A stretch of 64,000 bases of DNA from Rhodobacter aestuarii (GCF_900156655.1 NZ_FTOG01000009.1:164585-228584); one strand, 5' to 3'; shown: positions 1-8,726, numbered from the stretch's first letter. Notes: generated by a model from the sequence alone, not told the origin. Numbers and translations are program-made.

Positions 1-840
1 ATAGGCGTTCACCCCCGGCGCCATCGCCGCAGTGAGCGTGGCCGAGCGCAGCGCGGGCGTGCCAAGGTCAAAGACGAAATGGCCCAGCCCATAGGCAATG
101 GCCGGGTGCAGCAGCAGCGACAGCCCCGTCACCATCGCAATCGCGCGGCCATCGCCCTCTGGCCGGTAGCGCACCAGCACGCCGCCAAGGCCAAAGAGCG
201 CCGCAGGCAGGGCCGCGCCCGCGATCATATCCATGGCTGACCAAACCGGCGCAGGCAGCGCCATCCCGGTCAGATGTTGGCCCGCCTGAATGGCAAAACC
301 CGTCAAAATGCCAATCACCAAAGGCGTGCGCAAAACGCCGATGAGTGCATTCAGCCCCACGCGGCTGAGCCCCGCGCCCGTGCCTTTGCTGCGCACCCAT
401 TCCATCGCTACGATGCCGATCGTGTAAAGAAACGGCGAATGCACCGAGATGATCGCGAAGTTGCCCGCAAGCGCGTCGTGCCCATAGGCACGTTCGGTGA
501 TCGGCACGCCCAAAAGGAGCGAGTTGGAGAACAGGCAGGCAAAGCCAATCGCCACCGCATCCGGCCCGGTGCGGCGCAGCACCCCGCGTGCAAGCGTGGC
601 GCCAATGGCAAAGGAAATCAGCGCGCCCGCGTAAAAGCTGACCATCAGCCCAAGGTCATAGCTCGCGTCAAGATCGAGCCGCGCGATGGAGCGGGCGAGC
701 AGCACCGGCACGGCGAAGTTCTGCGCAAAGCGCATCAACCCCTCAACCGCCGTTTCAGAGAAAAGCCCCTTCCACGCAACGATATAGCCAAAGCCGATGA
801 CCAAAAAGACGGGCAGGATGACGTCGATCAGCGCGCTCAT
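1..840 (-). CDS. AEC-family (auxin efflux carrier) transporter, C-terminus cut by window edge
   Basis: A minus-strand frame is open from an ATG at 840 to the window edge, giving about 280 codons. The translation is almost entirely hydrophobic, with repeated 18-22-residue membrane segments separated by short loops. It begins MSALIDVILPVFLVIGFG and carries the Gly/Pro-rich helices usual for AEC permeases. The visible part is near the length of a small family member (about 300 residues), so little is missing. Known members move auxin-like or dicarboxylate anions, but the substrate cannot be inferred here. The start lies next to the end of the MBL hydrolase gene on the same strand, so it is probably the last gene of that operon. 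Confidence 0.8.
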   Translation of the reverse strand, partial: MSALIDVILPVFLVIGFGYIVAWKGLFSETAVEGLMRFAQNFAVPVLLARSIARLDLDASYDLGLMVSFYAGALISFAIGATLARGVLRRTGPDAVAIGFACLFSNSLLLGVPITERAYGHDALAGNFAIISVHSPFLYTIGIVAMEWVRSKGTGAGLSRVGLNALIGVLRTPLVIGILTGFAIQAGQHLTGMALPAPVWSAMDMIAGAALPAALFGLGGVLVRYRPEGDGRAIAMVTGLSLLLHPAIAYGLGHFVFDLGTPALRSATLTAAMAPGVNAY

Positions 841-1640
841 GGGGCGGGCAGGTCCAGCACCATACCGTCATAAGCGCCGCGAATATGGTCGGGCGTTTCC
901 GCCTCCACCCGCGCGTGATCAAGGTCGATATGCATATTGGTCAGCACGGCGGTTTTGGCCTGCGCCTGCGCGATCCATGCGAGCGCTTGCGCCAAATGCG
1001 CGTGGCTCGGGTGGGGTTTGTAGCGCAAAGCATCGAGCACCCAACACTCAAGCCCCTGCAAATGCGCCCAAGCCGCTTCGGGAATGGCCGAGACATCGGG
1101 CAGATAGGCCAAGCCCCCAATGCGGAAGCCAAGCGCAGGAATGTTGCCATGCTCCACCGTGAAGGGTGTAAAGCAGATCGGCCCGCCCGCGCCGGTGATG
1201 GTGAAGGGGCCGTCGATCTCGTGCAGATCGCAAATCGGCGGGTAGTTGCTGCCCTTGGGCTGCACGAAGGCATAGTCAAACCGGCTCAGCAGCGCTTCAC
1301 GCGTGGGCGCATCCGCCCAAACCGGCAGGCGGGCATGCATGTTGAAGGTGATCTGGCGGATGTCATCGAGCCCATGCATGTGATCGGCATGCGGGTGGGT
1401 GAAGGCCACAGCATCCAGCACCGCCACCTCGGCGCGCAAAAGTTGTTCGCGCAAATCGGGCGAAGTGTCGATCAACACCCGCGTGGTGCCCGCCGTGCTG
1501 ACCCGTTCCACCAGCATCGAACAGCGCGAGCGGCGGTTTTTCGGGTTTTGCGGGTCGCAATCCCCCCAATGCCCCCCAATCCGCGGCACGCCCCCCGAGG
1601 AGCCACAGCCCAGAATGGTGAAGCGCAACCGGTCAGCCAT
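837..1640 (-). CDS. MBL-fold metallo-hydrolase, PhnP/RNase Z-like
   Basis: This 267-residue protein has the metallo-beta-lactamase signature THPHADHMHG at about residues 81-90, which supplies the HxHxDH metal ligands. It also has an N-terminal GCGSSGGVP strand-turn and a GxHWGDCDP stretch typical of PhnP-like phosphodiesterases. The family hydrolyses cyclic phosphodiesters or related esters in the cytoplasm. The in-frame ATG at 1640 (MADRLRF) is preferred over an upstream one at 1700 because it overlaps the tatD stop by only 8 bases, a normal operon arrangement, and the extra 20 residues would be basic and non-homologous. The exact substrate is unknown. Confidence 0.87.
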   Translation of the reverse strand: MADRLRFTILGCGSSGGVPRIGGHWGDCDPQNPKNRRSRCSMLVERVSTAGTTRVLIDTSPDLREQLLRAEVAVLDAVAFTHPHADHMHGLDDIRQITFNMHARLPVWADAPTREALLSRFDYAFVQPKGSNYPPICDLHEIDGPFTITGAGGPICFTPFTVEHGNIPALGFRIGGLAYLPDVSAIPEAAWAHLQGLECWVLDALRYKPHPSHAHLAQALAWIAQAQAKTAVLTNMHIDLDHARVEAETPDHIRGAYDGMVLDLPAP

Positions 1641-2430
1641 GGCACGCCTTCGCAAACAACCGATCAAAATTGGCCGTCGTGGCGGCGGCAAACTCTTCAA
1701 GGCTCAGCCCAAAGACATCTGCCCCCACTAGCGCGGTATGCACCGTATAGGCGGGCTCATTGCGGCGGCCGCGATGCGGCGGCGGGGCAAGATAGGGGCT
1801 GTCGGTTTCCACCAAAATCCGATCCAGCGGCGCTTGCGCGAAAATATCACGGATCTCGCCGCTTTTGGGGAAGGTGGCGACGCCCGACATGGAAAGATAA
1901 CAGCCCAGTTCGAGCGTTTGGCGTGCGAGCTCCGGCCCAGACGAGAAGCAATGCATCACGCAACCAAAGGGCTTGCGTTTCATACCCTCGGTCAGGATTT
2001 CGGCCATGTCTTCATCGGCGGCACGCGAATGGATGATCAGCGGCAGCCCAGTTTCTTGCGCGGCCTCGATGTGCAGGCGAAGCGAGACCTTTTGCACCTC
2101 GGCACTCTCGGCGGTGTAGTGATAATCTAGCCCCGTTTCACCAATGCCCACGAATTTGGGGTGGCTCGCCAGCGCTACCAGTTCCGCGACCGTGGCCATC
2201 GGTTCCTCGGCGGCGCTCATCGGATGCGTGCCAGCAGCCCAGTAAACGCCCTCATGCGCCTCAGAAATCGCTTTCACCTGATCGACATTGCGCAGCTTTG
2301 TGCAGATCGTGACCATGCGGGTCACGCCTGCCGCTTTCGCGCGGGCCACAACCTCGGGCAGTTCCTCGGCGAAATCCGGGAAATCAAGGTGGCAATGGCT
2401 GTCGACGATCTGGGGAAGAGGCTTGGTCAC
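1633..2430 (-). CDS. tatD: TatD family metal-dependent hydrolase (DNase)
   Basis: This is a 265-residue TIM-barrel amidohydrolase-superfamily protein of standard TatD length. The N-terminal VDSHCHLDF gives the two His metal ligands (about residues 12 and 14). Later ligands appear in IIHSRAADED, VMHCFSSG and VETDSPYLAP. TatD proteins are cytoplasmic Mg2+-dependent 3'-5' exonucleases linked to DNA repair and D-tyrosyl deacylase-like activities. The gene sits between holB (15 bases upstream) and the MBL hydrolase, an order that recurs in Rhodobacterales. The assignment is secure at the family level. Confidence 0.93.
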   Translation of the reverse strand: MTKPLPQIVDSHCHLDFPDFAEELPEVVARAKAAGVTRMVTICTKLRNVDQVKAISEAHEGVYWAAGTHPMSAAEEPMATVAELVALASHPKFVGIGETGLDYHYTAESAEVQKVSLRLHIEAAQETGLPLIIHSRAADEDMAEILTEGMKRKPFGCVMHCFSSGPELARQTLELGCYLSMSGVATFPKSGEIRDIFAQAPLDRILVETDSPYLAPPPHRGRRNEPAYTVHTALVGADVFGLSLEEFAAATTANFDRLFAKACHG

Positions 2431-2445
2431 GCTGTCTCCTGCCGT

Positions 2446-3558
2446 TTAGGCGGCGGTATTGATTGCCAGAACCATATCCATGACCAAGGCCGCCGGGTCA
2501 AGGTTGACGGCCTTGCCGTGACGCGCGCGTGCGCCCAACTCTTGATGCAGCCCGGCCCATTTCATCGCCGCCGCGCCATCGGGGGAAAGCCGCGCCATCA
2601 GCTGTGCCTCGCCCTTCGCCGCCTCCGGCTCTGGCGGGCCAGTGAGCCCCGCGCGCGCAAGGCGTGAGAGGAACAAATCCATCAGCCGCAGCATCAAATC
2701 AAACCGCGCCGCATTGGCCTTGCCCGCAGCACTTTCTGCAAGGGCCCAAGCCTTGATCCGGTCAAGCCGGGGCAAGGTCGCGAAAAGCCCCACGAGCGTG
2801 GCGTAACTTTCCAGCCCCTCAAGGTTCAAAAGCCGGATCGCCTCGCCCACCGAGCCACCAGCAAGGGCAGAGAGGGCCAGCGTTTCGCCCTCCGCATCGG
2901 CCTCTGCCGCCGCAAGCGCAAGGGCAAGATCATCAGGGGCCAAGGTCGTAAGCCGCAATTCGCGGCAGCGCGAGCGGATCGTCGGCAAAAGCCGCGCGGG
3001 TTGGTGCGTGACCAAAAGAAAGGTCACCAAAGGCGGCGGTTCTTCCAGCAGTTTCAAAAGCGCATTGGCGCCCGCTGTGGCCAATTCATCGGCACAATCC
3101 ACCACCACCACACGCCGCCCGCCGTCAGCCGCCGACAGGTGAAGGAACGAGGTCAGCTTGCGCACCTCTTCCACCCGAATGTCATCCGAGATCGCGGTTT
3201 TCTTGTCATTGAGCCCGCGCTTGAGGTGAAAGACGCGTGGCTCGGCTTCCGCCAAAAGGCGACGGCAGACGGGATGCTCTGGGTCCGTCTCTAGGGTGCG
3301 GGGCGGTTCAGGCGCACCAAAGAGCCCGCCGCCCTGCTCCAAAGGCTGTGTCAGCAAAAACCGCGCAATCCGCCACGCAAATGTCGCCTTACCGACACCG
3401 CGCGGACCGGTCAGCATCCAAGCATGATGCAGACGGCCCGAGTTAAACGCATCCAAGAACGCCTGTTCGGCATGCTCTTGGCCGTAGAGATGCGCGGTTT
3501 GGCGCGGATGGGGCGCACCTTCCACCTGTGTTGGGTCTGGAAACTCCGCTTCGCTCAT
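2446..3558 (-). CDS. holB: DNA polymerase III subunit delta'
   Basis: This 370-residue AAA+ protein carries the loop GPRGVGKATF at residues 51-60 (Walker A-like) followed by the family's SRC-type motif (TIRSRCRELR). Delta' is part of the clamp-loader complex that opens the beta clamp on primed DNA. The ATG at 3558 overlaps the tmk stop by four bases (ATGA type), so tmk and holB are translationally coupled. The position between tmk and tatD matches the usual alphaproteobacterial cluster. I did not see a complete cysteine zinc module in this copy. Confidence 0.92.
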   Translation of the reverse strand: MSEAEFPDPTQVEGAPHPRQTAHLYGQEHAEQAFLDAFNSGRLHHAWMLTGPRGVGKATFAWRIARFLLTQPLEQGGGLFGAPEPPRTLETDPEHPVCRRLLAEAEPRVFHLKRGLNDKKTAISDDIRVEEVRKLTSFLHLSAADGGRRVVVVDCADELATAGANALLKLLEEPPPLVTFLLVTHQPARLLPTIRSRCRELRLTTLAPDDLALALAAAEADAEGETLALSALAGGSVGEAIRLLNLEGLESYATLVGLFATLPRLDRIKAWALAESAAGKANAARFDLMLRLMDLFLSRLARAGLTGPPEPEAAKGEAQLMARLSPDGAAAMKWAGLHQELGARARHGKAVNLDPAALVMDMVLAINTAA

Positions 3559-4175
3559 GCCCGCCCCGCAAGCGCGGCTTGGGTTTGCGCAAGTACATCG
3601 GCGGCCACAGCCTCGGGCGCGCGGGCGCCATCAATCACCCGAAACCGGGGCGCAAATTCGCGGGCGAGTTCCAAGAACCCCGCGCGCATCCGCGCCTGCA
3701 TCGCCACGCCCATATCTTCAAACCGTTCTTCATGGCCCTGCCGCCCCTTGGCGCGCGCAAGCCCCACGGCAGGGTCAATGTCGATCAGAAAGGTCAGATC
3801 CGGTTCGCGCCCGATCATCAGCCGGTGCAAATCATCTACCTGCGCGCGCAGATCGCCGCGCGACAGCCCCTGATACATCCGCGTGCTATCGGCAAAGCGA
3901 TCACAGAGCACCACCTTGCCCGCCGCCAAAGCCGGGGTGATGGTACGCTCCAAATGGTCGCGCCGCGCGGCGGTGAAAAGCAAAATCTCGGTCTCGGGCG
4001 ACCACCGCTCCGGGTCGCCTTGCAAGACAAGGGCGCGAATTTCTTCGGCCCCGGGGCTGCCGCCGGGTTCGCGGGTGCGGATCACATCATGGCCCGCTGC
4101 CTCAAGCGCCTCGGCCAACAGCCGCACTTGGGTGGATTTGCCCGAACCGTCGATGCCCTCAAAAGTAATGAACAT
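3555..4175 (-). CDS. tmk: Thymidylate kinase
   Basis: This 206-residue protein phosphorylates dTMP to dTDP using ATP, in cytoplasmic dTTP synthesis. The P-loop GIDGSGKST is at residues 7-15. The conserved DR dipeptide (CDRFADST) is at about residues 91-98, followed by MYQG for dTMP binding. A lid region rich in Arg lies near residues 145-160. The length is normal. The gene is three bases from the carboxypeptidase gene and overlaps holB by four, so all three are probably on one transcript. Confidence 0.95.
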   Translation of the reverse strand: MFITFEGIDGSGKSTQVRLLAEALEAAGHDVIRTREPGGSPGAEEIRALVLQGDPERWSPETEILLFTAARRDHLERTITPALAAGKVVLCDRFADSTRMYQGLSRGDLRAQVDDLHRLMIGREPDLTFLIDIDPAVGLARAKGRQGHEERFEDMGVAMQARMRAGFLELAREFAPRFRVIDGARAPEAVAADVLAQTQAALAGRA

Positions 4176-4178
4176 CGC

Positions 4179-5369
4179 TTAGCTGCTGGCCGTCATCGCC
4201 ATTGCGCGTTCAAAAAGGCGCAGCGCGGACGAGGTGAACCGGGTCACGAAGCCGCCTGCGGGCACTTCAGCCTCGGCGACAAGCGGCACCGAACGCGGCG
4301 CGTCAAACCCCGGCACGGTAATCTCCAACCGCCCGATTTGCGCCCCCGCTGCGACCGGTGCGGTCAGCGGCGCATCAAAGACGGCCTCGGCGGTCACACC
4401 GGCGGCTGCGCCTGCAGGCAACAGAAGCGAGACATCCTCGGCCGGCACCAGCCCCACGGTTTTGCTTTCGCCAAGCCACACCGGGGCCTCGGCCAGCCGC
4501 GTGCCCTTTTCCGCCACGGTTTTCAGAACAAATTGGCGAAACGCCCAGTTCGCAACGGCTTCCGCCTCGCGCGCACGATCGGCCTCAGAACCCAGCCCCG
4601 AAATCACAAAGACAATACGCCGATCGCCCATCACCGCAGAACCAACAAGCCCATAGCCCGCCTCTTCGGTATGGCCGGTTTTCAGCCCATCGGCGTGCCA
4701 ATCGGCGGCAGAAATTTTCAAAAGCGGGTTGCGGTTATGCGCATTCGCCGGGGCGCGGTTTTTGTAGTTGAACTCGGTCTCCGAGAAGAGCGGGTAATAT
4801 TCGGGGAATTGTGTGATCAGGCGCACTGCCAAAATCCCCAGATCATGCATCGACATGCGCTGATTGGGGTGCGGCCAGCCCGAGGCATTGGCAAAGGTCG
4901 AATGCGCCATACCAAGTTGGTGGGCGCGTTCGGTCATGCGTTGGGCAAAGGCATCTTCGGTGCCCGCAAGCCCTTCGGCCACCACCACACAGGCATCATT
5001 GCCCGAATTGATCACAATGCCCTGCATCAGATCGCGCACCGTGGGGCGGTCCATCTCATTGAGGAACATCGTCGAACCGCCCATCTGCTTGGCGCGGGTC
5101 GACACGGCAAAGGTCGTGTCCATCGACACGCGCCCCTCGCGCAACGCCTCAAACAGAAGGTTCAGCGTCATCAGTTTCGACATCGAGGCGGGCGGCAGTG
5201 CGACATCAGCCTCTTTTTCCAAGAGCACGGTCTGGGTCGTCAGATCATACACCCAAGCGGCGCGCGCGCGCGTGTCAAACGCACTTGCCGGCAGCGCGAG
5301 GCAAAACGAAAGGGCCGCCGCACAGAAGATCGCAAAAGGGCGGGCAAAAAGCATGGCACGGTTTGTCAT
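4179..5369 (-). CDS. D-alanyl-D-alanine carboxypeptidase (PBP5/6 family)
   Basis: This is a serine peptidase of family S11 that trims the terminal D-Ala from peptidoglycan stem peptides in the periplasm. The catalytic SxxK (SMSK) is near residues 62-65, the SxN motif is in NSGNDACVV, and the KTG motif is in GLKTGHTEEAG. A hydrophobic N-terminal signal peptide ends around ALPASAFD. The C-terminal beta-sandwich domain and a terminal amphipathic helix are present, so the protein is full length (about 396 residues). I prefer the ATG at 5369 (MTNRAMLF) because it gives a cleaner signal peptide, but an ATG at 5387 in the same frame is possible. Confidence 0.9.
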   Translation of the reverse strand: MTNRAMLFARPFAIFCAAALSFCLALPASAFDTRARAAWVYDLTTQTVLLEKEADVALPPASMSKLMTLNLLFEALREGRVSMDTTFAVSTRAKQMGGSTMFLNEMDRPTVRDLMQGIVINSGNDACVVVAEGLAGTEDAFAQRMTERAHQLGMAHSTFANASGWPHPNQRMSMHDLGILAVRLITQFPEYYPLFSETEFNYKNRAPANAHNRNPLLKISAADWHADGLKTGHTEEAGYGLVGSAVMGDRRIVFVISGLGSEADRAREAEAVANWAFRQFVLKTVAEKGTRLAEAPVWLGESKTVGLVPAEDVSLLLPAGAAAGVTAEAVFDAPLTAPVAAGAQIGRLEITVPGFDAPRSVPLVAEAEVPAGGFVTRFTSSALRLFERAMAMTASS

Positions 5370-5383
5370 GGGGAATGGGAACC

Positions 5384-6292
5384 TCATTTCGAAACGGCAT
5401 AGGCGTCAGTATAGCCAACGCCTTTGCTCTTTTTGAGCATAGCGTCGCGTTCCGCCACCGAGGCCGCGGGGCCTGCGACCACGCTCCAGAAGGTCTTGCC
5501 TTGGGTTTTCTCGGTGCGGATCGTGGCGGTGACGCCAGCTTGGGCGAGCTGGGCGGTGGCCCGTTTGGCATTTGCCTCGGTCGAGAAGATGCCGATTTGC
5601 AAGAACATCTTGCCCGAGGGGGCGGGTTTGGGGGCCGCCGGTTTAGGCGGCACGGGTTTCGCGGGCGCGGCCTCGGCAGCGGCAATCGCCGCCCCAGCGG
5701 TGGCGGTTACGTCTGCCACGGGTTTCGGCGCAGGGCGGGCACCCGTTTTGCCCGGCGGCTCCAGCGGGGCGGCGGCAATCGTTTCCGCTGCGGGCATGGC
5801 GCCGGTTTCCGTTTCTTGCGCCGCCACGGGTGCCGGTTCGGGGGCTTCTTCGCGGCGAAGCGCGACGACCGAAAGCTTCGTTGGCGCACCGGCAAGCACG
5901 TCGAGCGCCGCCGCCGCATCAGAAGACACCTGCAACCGCGGCCCGGGGTTTTCCCGTTCGCGCCGGAACAAGGCGCCAATCACGAATTTGCCGTTTGCCG
6001 GGTTGCGGATGATCACGCGCTCAGGGTCTTTGACCCCCGGATGCGCGACCCAAACACCGCCCAGCGACGGCCGCCCATCCCAAAGCCCGTCTTCATTGGC
6101 GCTAAATACCTCGGGCGTCTCGACATCCCGCTCAACAATGCGCGCAGAGGTGGCGGGGGCGCTGGCCGCCTCGGGCGCACCATCTTCTTTGGGCGCGCCC
6201 TCCAGGAAGCCAAAAGGTTGGCTACCTTCGGCGCAGCCGCTGAGCGCCGCCACCGCAGCCAGCGTCCAGATCCAATGGATCGATTTCGACAT
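5384..6292 (-). CDS. SPOR-domain lipoprotein, RlpA-like
   Basis: The protein has about 302 residues. It begins MSKSIHWIWTLAAVAALSGC, giving a lipobox with Cys near residue 20, so it is probably an outer-membrane or periplasmic lipoprotein. Residues about 60-150 (GGVWVAHPG, then VIIRNPANGKFVIGAL) resemble the double-psi barrel of RlpA. A long Ala/Pro-rich linker follows, then a C-terminal SPOR domain (KMFLQIGIFSTEANAKRA). SPOR domains bind denuded glycan at division sites. I could not confirm a catalytic Asp, so transglycosylase activity is uncertain. The chosen ATG at 6292 is 15 codons inside a longer frame and gives the lipobox. The gene lies just upstream of the carboxypeptidase, consistent with a cell-wall pair. 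Confidence 0.82.
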   Translation of the reverse strand: MSKSIHWIWTLAAVAALSGCAEGSQPFGFLEGAPKEDGAPEAASAPATSARIVERDVETPEVFSANEDGLWDGRPSLGGVWVAHPGVKDPERVIIRNPANGKFVIGALFRRERENPGPRLQVSSDAAAALDVLAGAPTKLSVVALRREEAPEPAPVAAQETETGAMPAAETIAAAPLEPPGKTGARPAPKPVADVTATAGAAIAAAEAAPAKPVPPKPAAPKPAPSGKMFLQIGIFSTEANAKRATAQLAQAGVTATIRTEKTQGKTFWSVVAGPAASVAERDAMLKKSKGVGYTDAYAVSK

Positions 6293-6518
6293 GCCCTTTG
6301 CCCCTTCTTGCGCCTGTGAGGCGGCTTTGCCCCGCACAGCTTGCGCCTGTTGCCTGCGCCGTTTTGCCGCCGCGCACCAGGTTCGGGCCGGGTTCGGGCG
6401 CTTTGGCGAAACTGTAGCGGCTTCGCTGCGCCAAGAAAAGCGCAGCCAGAACGTTCAGGCGGTTTTCGGCACGCAGGTGCTTTCAGAATCGCGTGAGAGC
6501 GGTTAGGGCATGCGTCAC

Positions 6519-6608
6519 GGAAGTGTGGCCGAGTGGTTTAAGGCTCTGGTCTTGAAAACCAGCGTGGGGGAGACTCCACCGTGGGTTCGAATCCCACCGC
6601 TTCCGCCA
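6519..6608 (+). tRNA. tRNA-Ser (anticodon UGA)
   Basis: A 90-base cloverleaf is visible. The acceptor arm GGAAGTG pairs with CGCTTCC, the discriminator is G and CCA is encoded. The anticodon stem CTGGT/ACCAG encloses a seven-base loop with TGA. A long variable arm (about GCGTGGGGGAGACTCCACC) identifies it as a class II tRNA, and the T-arm GTGGGTTCGAATCCCAC is perfect. It reads UCA and other UCN serine codons. Confidence 0.97.
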
Positions 6609-7160
6609 GATTTCCGAAATCCGAAATACTTTATGGAAATCAATATCTTGCGCGGATGGCTCATTCTTCTCCCACACATGTTTTCCACACATGTCTCCCA
6701 CACATGCTGCCCGCTGCTTTTTTAGCTGAGACTGTGTGATTCTGGTTCTAAAACGAAGGTGGCGCGGTGTCAGACGGGGGGGAGAGCACTCTGGGATCGG
6801 TGCGTAGCGGCTCATCTTGGATATTGGCTTAGGGTGGTGACGTTCCGTAGGGTTGAAATTGAGGGGTGGGCCTAACTTATCTTCTCGCAGGGAATTGAAT
6901 TGTGGAGTTTGAGGCTATTGGGGGCAGGAAAAAGGTGCAGCTTGAGTGAACGATGTCGTCCCAGAGCCGACCTTGATGTCGGGCGCAGCAGATGACCGGA
7001 GCCAGCCCAATCGCGACCTTCGAGCTAGGCGAAGCGAAGGCTCCGGATCAGGCAAAACTGCGAGCTATAGTCAACTTTGGTGACTTGGCCGCCCCAAAAG
7101 CAGACTGTCGTTGATATAAGCGCTGTTTTGCAGTGCTCATAAAGCTGAAGGTGGTGGATG
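6609..7160. other. Gene-poor stretch after tRNA-Ser
   Basis: About 550 bases hold no convincing gene. The base composition is more even than in neighbouring genes, stop codons are frequent in all frames, and the only frames of any length lie over the tRNA in antisense. A triple 13-base tandem repeat sits at 6669-6707. The stretch looks like decayed or shuffled sequence between the tRNA and the truncated DUF6880-like gene. Confidence 0.5.
6669..6707. repeat. Three tandem 13-base units
   Basis: Three adjacent units read CTCCCACACATGT, TTTCCACACATGT and CTCCCACACATGC, sharing the core CCACACATG with an exact 13-base period. The middle unit contains TTTTCCACA (with the preceding base), one base off a DnaA-box consensus, but the outer units do not. 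Function unknown. Confidence 0.75.
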
Positions 7161-7958
7161 CTACTGTGTTTGGGGACTGAATCGATGGGTCAAAGCGGCA
7201 ACCAATGTCAATTGCTCGGGCGTGTATTTCGCCATCCAGCCATCAACATCGCCTTGCTGGTCGGCCACGTCCTGCAAGATGTGCTCCAACGTGTTATTGC
7301 GATGCGCACGGGCGCGGCTTTCGCGCTCAGATTGGCGGACATAGTCGTGCTGGGCGAGGTCCGCGGCAGAGATCGGCGCATCGAAAGCCGCAGTCGCCTT
7401 CTCCTTCAGCGCGGCAAGCCCGTCCGGGCCAAGCGCCGGCGCAAGAACGTCAATCGCGTGGTCGAACGCGCCGTAACCATCTGCGACCGTGGCCTCAAGG
7501 ATTTGCTCAGCCAAGGTCTCTGCGCTGAGCGTCAGGTGCGGAGCGATCTCGCCAATGGCCTCCATTGCGGCGCGCATCGTGTCACCAATGCTGCCCCAGC
7601 TGTCATCGGTGCGCGCATGGATCCCTTCGGCGAGATGCAACTGCGCCCAGAGCAGATCGAAGGCCAAAGACGGCGCAGTGGGCGCGATGCGGGTTGTGAT
7701 CAGCTCGATAACCCCGGTCAACTCCTGCGCGAGCTTTTTCTGTGCGGGACGATTGAGGAAGCTTTGGGCCCGCCGGATCGCGGCAAAGCGCTTGCGGATA
7801 TCGGCGGCCACGGCCTCGGGCCCATCATCGGCGGCCAACGCCATGCGCACCCGACGTTGCCGCGCGGCATCCCCCTTCACTGTCTCAAGGAGAAGATCGG
7901 CCAGAGCCTCGGCGCCGAGTGCCATCAGATTGGTTTTGTTGAGCGGTTTTCCGGCCAT
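7161..7958 (-). CDS. DUF6880-like hypothetical protein, probably C-terminally truncated
   Basis: This 265-residue soluble protein is rich in Ala, Leu and helix-forming residues. It starts MAGKPLNKTNLMALGAEALA, and features such as FDLLWAQLHLA, IDVLAPALGPDGL and DVADQQGDVDGW resemble, from memory, the proteobacterial DUF6880 family. Members I recall are considerably longer (over 400 residues) and continue with more helical repeats, so the frame probably ends early, near the junction with the gene-poor stretch. Function is unknown. The gene is isolated from the neighbouring NDUFS4-like gene by 150 bases. Both the family name and the truncation are inferences. Confidence 0.6.
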   Translation of the reverse strand: MAGKPLNKTNLMALGAEALADLLLETVKGDAARQRRVRMALAADDGPEAVAADIRKRFAAIRRAQSFLNRPAQKKLAQELTGVIELITTRIAPTAPSLAFDLLWAQLHLAEGIHARTDDSWGSIGDTMRAAMEAIGEIAPHLTLSAETLAEQILEATVADGYGAFDHAIDVLAPALGPDGLAALKEKATAAFDAPISAADLAQHDYVRQSERESRARAHRNNTLEHILQDVADQQGDVDGWMAKYTPEQLTLVAALTHRFSPQTQ

Positions 7959-8108
7959 GGCGCTGCCTTTGTATCTCCGAGGTCATCCTAGCATAACGAA
8001 CGCCCCCGCAAGTCAACATATAGAAAAGGCGCCCATCGGGCGCCCTATATATAGACCTCGGGAAAAACTTAGCCTTCGTTGGGAAAAACTCAGGTTAGTT
8101 CTACACCC

Positions 8109-8420
8109 TCAATGGGTCCAGTTCGCCCGGCGGTTAGGCTGGAAGTTTTCACCGTATCCCATCGGGCGGATGTTCACCGCGCGTTTGTGGGCGGTGGTCA
8201 CGGTGTAATCAAGGCCGTGGCTCTTGGCATAGTGCTCGGCCGCCTCGCGGCTGTCGAACTTCAGCCGTACTTGGCTTTGCGTATCGGCCGAGCCGGTCCA
8301 GCCCATCAGCGGATCAATGTCGCGCGCCTCGGCGGGCAGAAAATCCAGATACCAGAGTTTGGTCTTCGCCTGACCAGACTGCATGGCGTTGCGGGCAGGT
8401 TGATAGATACGTGCGCGCAT
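8109..8420 (-). CDS. NDUFS4-type NADH dehydrogenase (complex I) accessory subunit
   Basis: This 103-residue protein is of the ETC complex I 18-kDa-subunit family, an accessory subunit of alphaproteobacterial and mitochondrial NADH:ubiquinone oxidoreductase. It starts [17 protein letters not shown] and contains [25 protein letters not shown], then a Phe-rich strand and [12 protein letters not shown], ending with the typical RPMGYGENF and NWTH. The ATG at 8420 is chosen over an upstream one at 8657, because the upstream segment is low-complexity, crosses a large inverted repeat and is not part of the family. The nuo operon itself is not in this window, which is normal for this gene. Confidence 0.9.
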   Translation of the reverse strand: MRARIYQPARNAMQSGQAKTKLWYLDFLPAEARDIDPLMGWTGSADTQSQVRLKFDSREAAEHYAKSHGLDYTVTTAHKRAVNIRPMGYGENFQPNRRANWTH

Positions 8421-8534
8421 GGGAATCCTCTCTGCTGACAGGCTTGGTTTTAGCGTTTTGGGCGAAAAGCGCAAGCCTTGCATACCAATGTGTGCCGAAA
8501 TCGACCTAGTCGACACCTTTGATGAGGGAGGGAT

Positions 8535-8587
8535 GCTACCGGCCGGGTCTGGGGAGCGAGGGGTGGGGTGGTGCCCCGGCCGGTAGC
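8535..8587. repeat. Perfect 13-bp inverted repeat with a G-run loop
   Basis: The arms GCTACCGGCCGGG (8535-8547) and CCCGGCCGGTAGC (8575-8587) are exact reverse complements separated by 27 bases. Together with the last GGG of the left arm, the loop gives four G-runs (8545-8547, 8551-8554, 8560-8563, 8565-8568) with spacers of 3, 5 and 1, a canonical G-quadruplex pattern on the plus strand. No T-run follows, so an ordinary terminator is unlikely. Confidence 0.8.
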
Positions 8588-8726
8588 CAATGCTGCTTGC
8601 TTGAATAGGATGCGAAATATGACCTCGAATCGCAAGCGCTTCCCGCCCGCAAGCCACTGATATGCATAGAAAATTTTAGCATTTACCTTAACCTTTTCGC
8701 AACACTTTCCACAAGACCTTGAAAGA

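Noticed and set aside
3528..5402. Long plus-strand frame over tmk and the carboxypeptidase gene
   Set aside because: It overlaps two clear genes on the other strand and lacks a ribosome-binding site and any recognised motif.
6483..6815. Antisense frame of 110 residues over tRNA-Ser with WDSNPRWSLPHAGFQDQSL
   Set aside because: This is the usual false protein produced by reading a tRNA-Ser gene backwards, and it has no start signal or downstream continuity.
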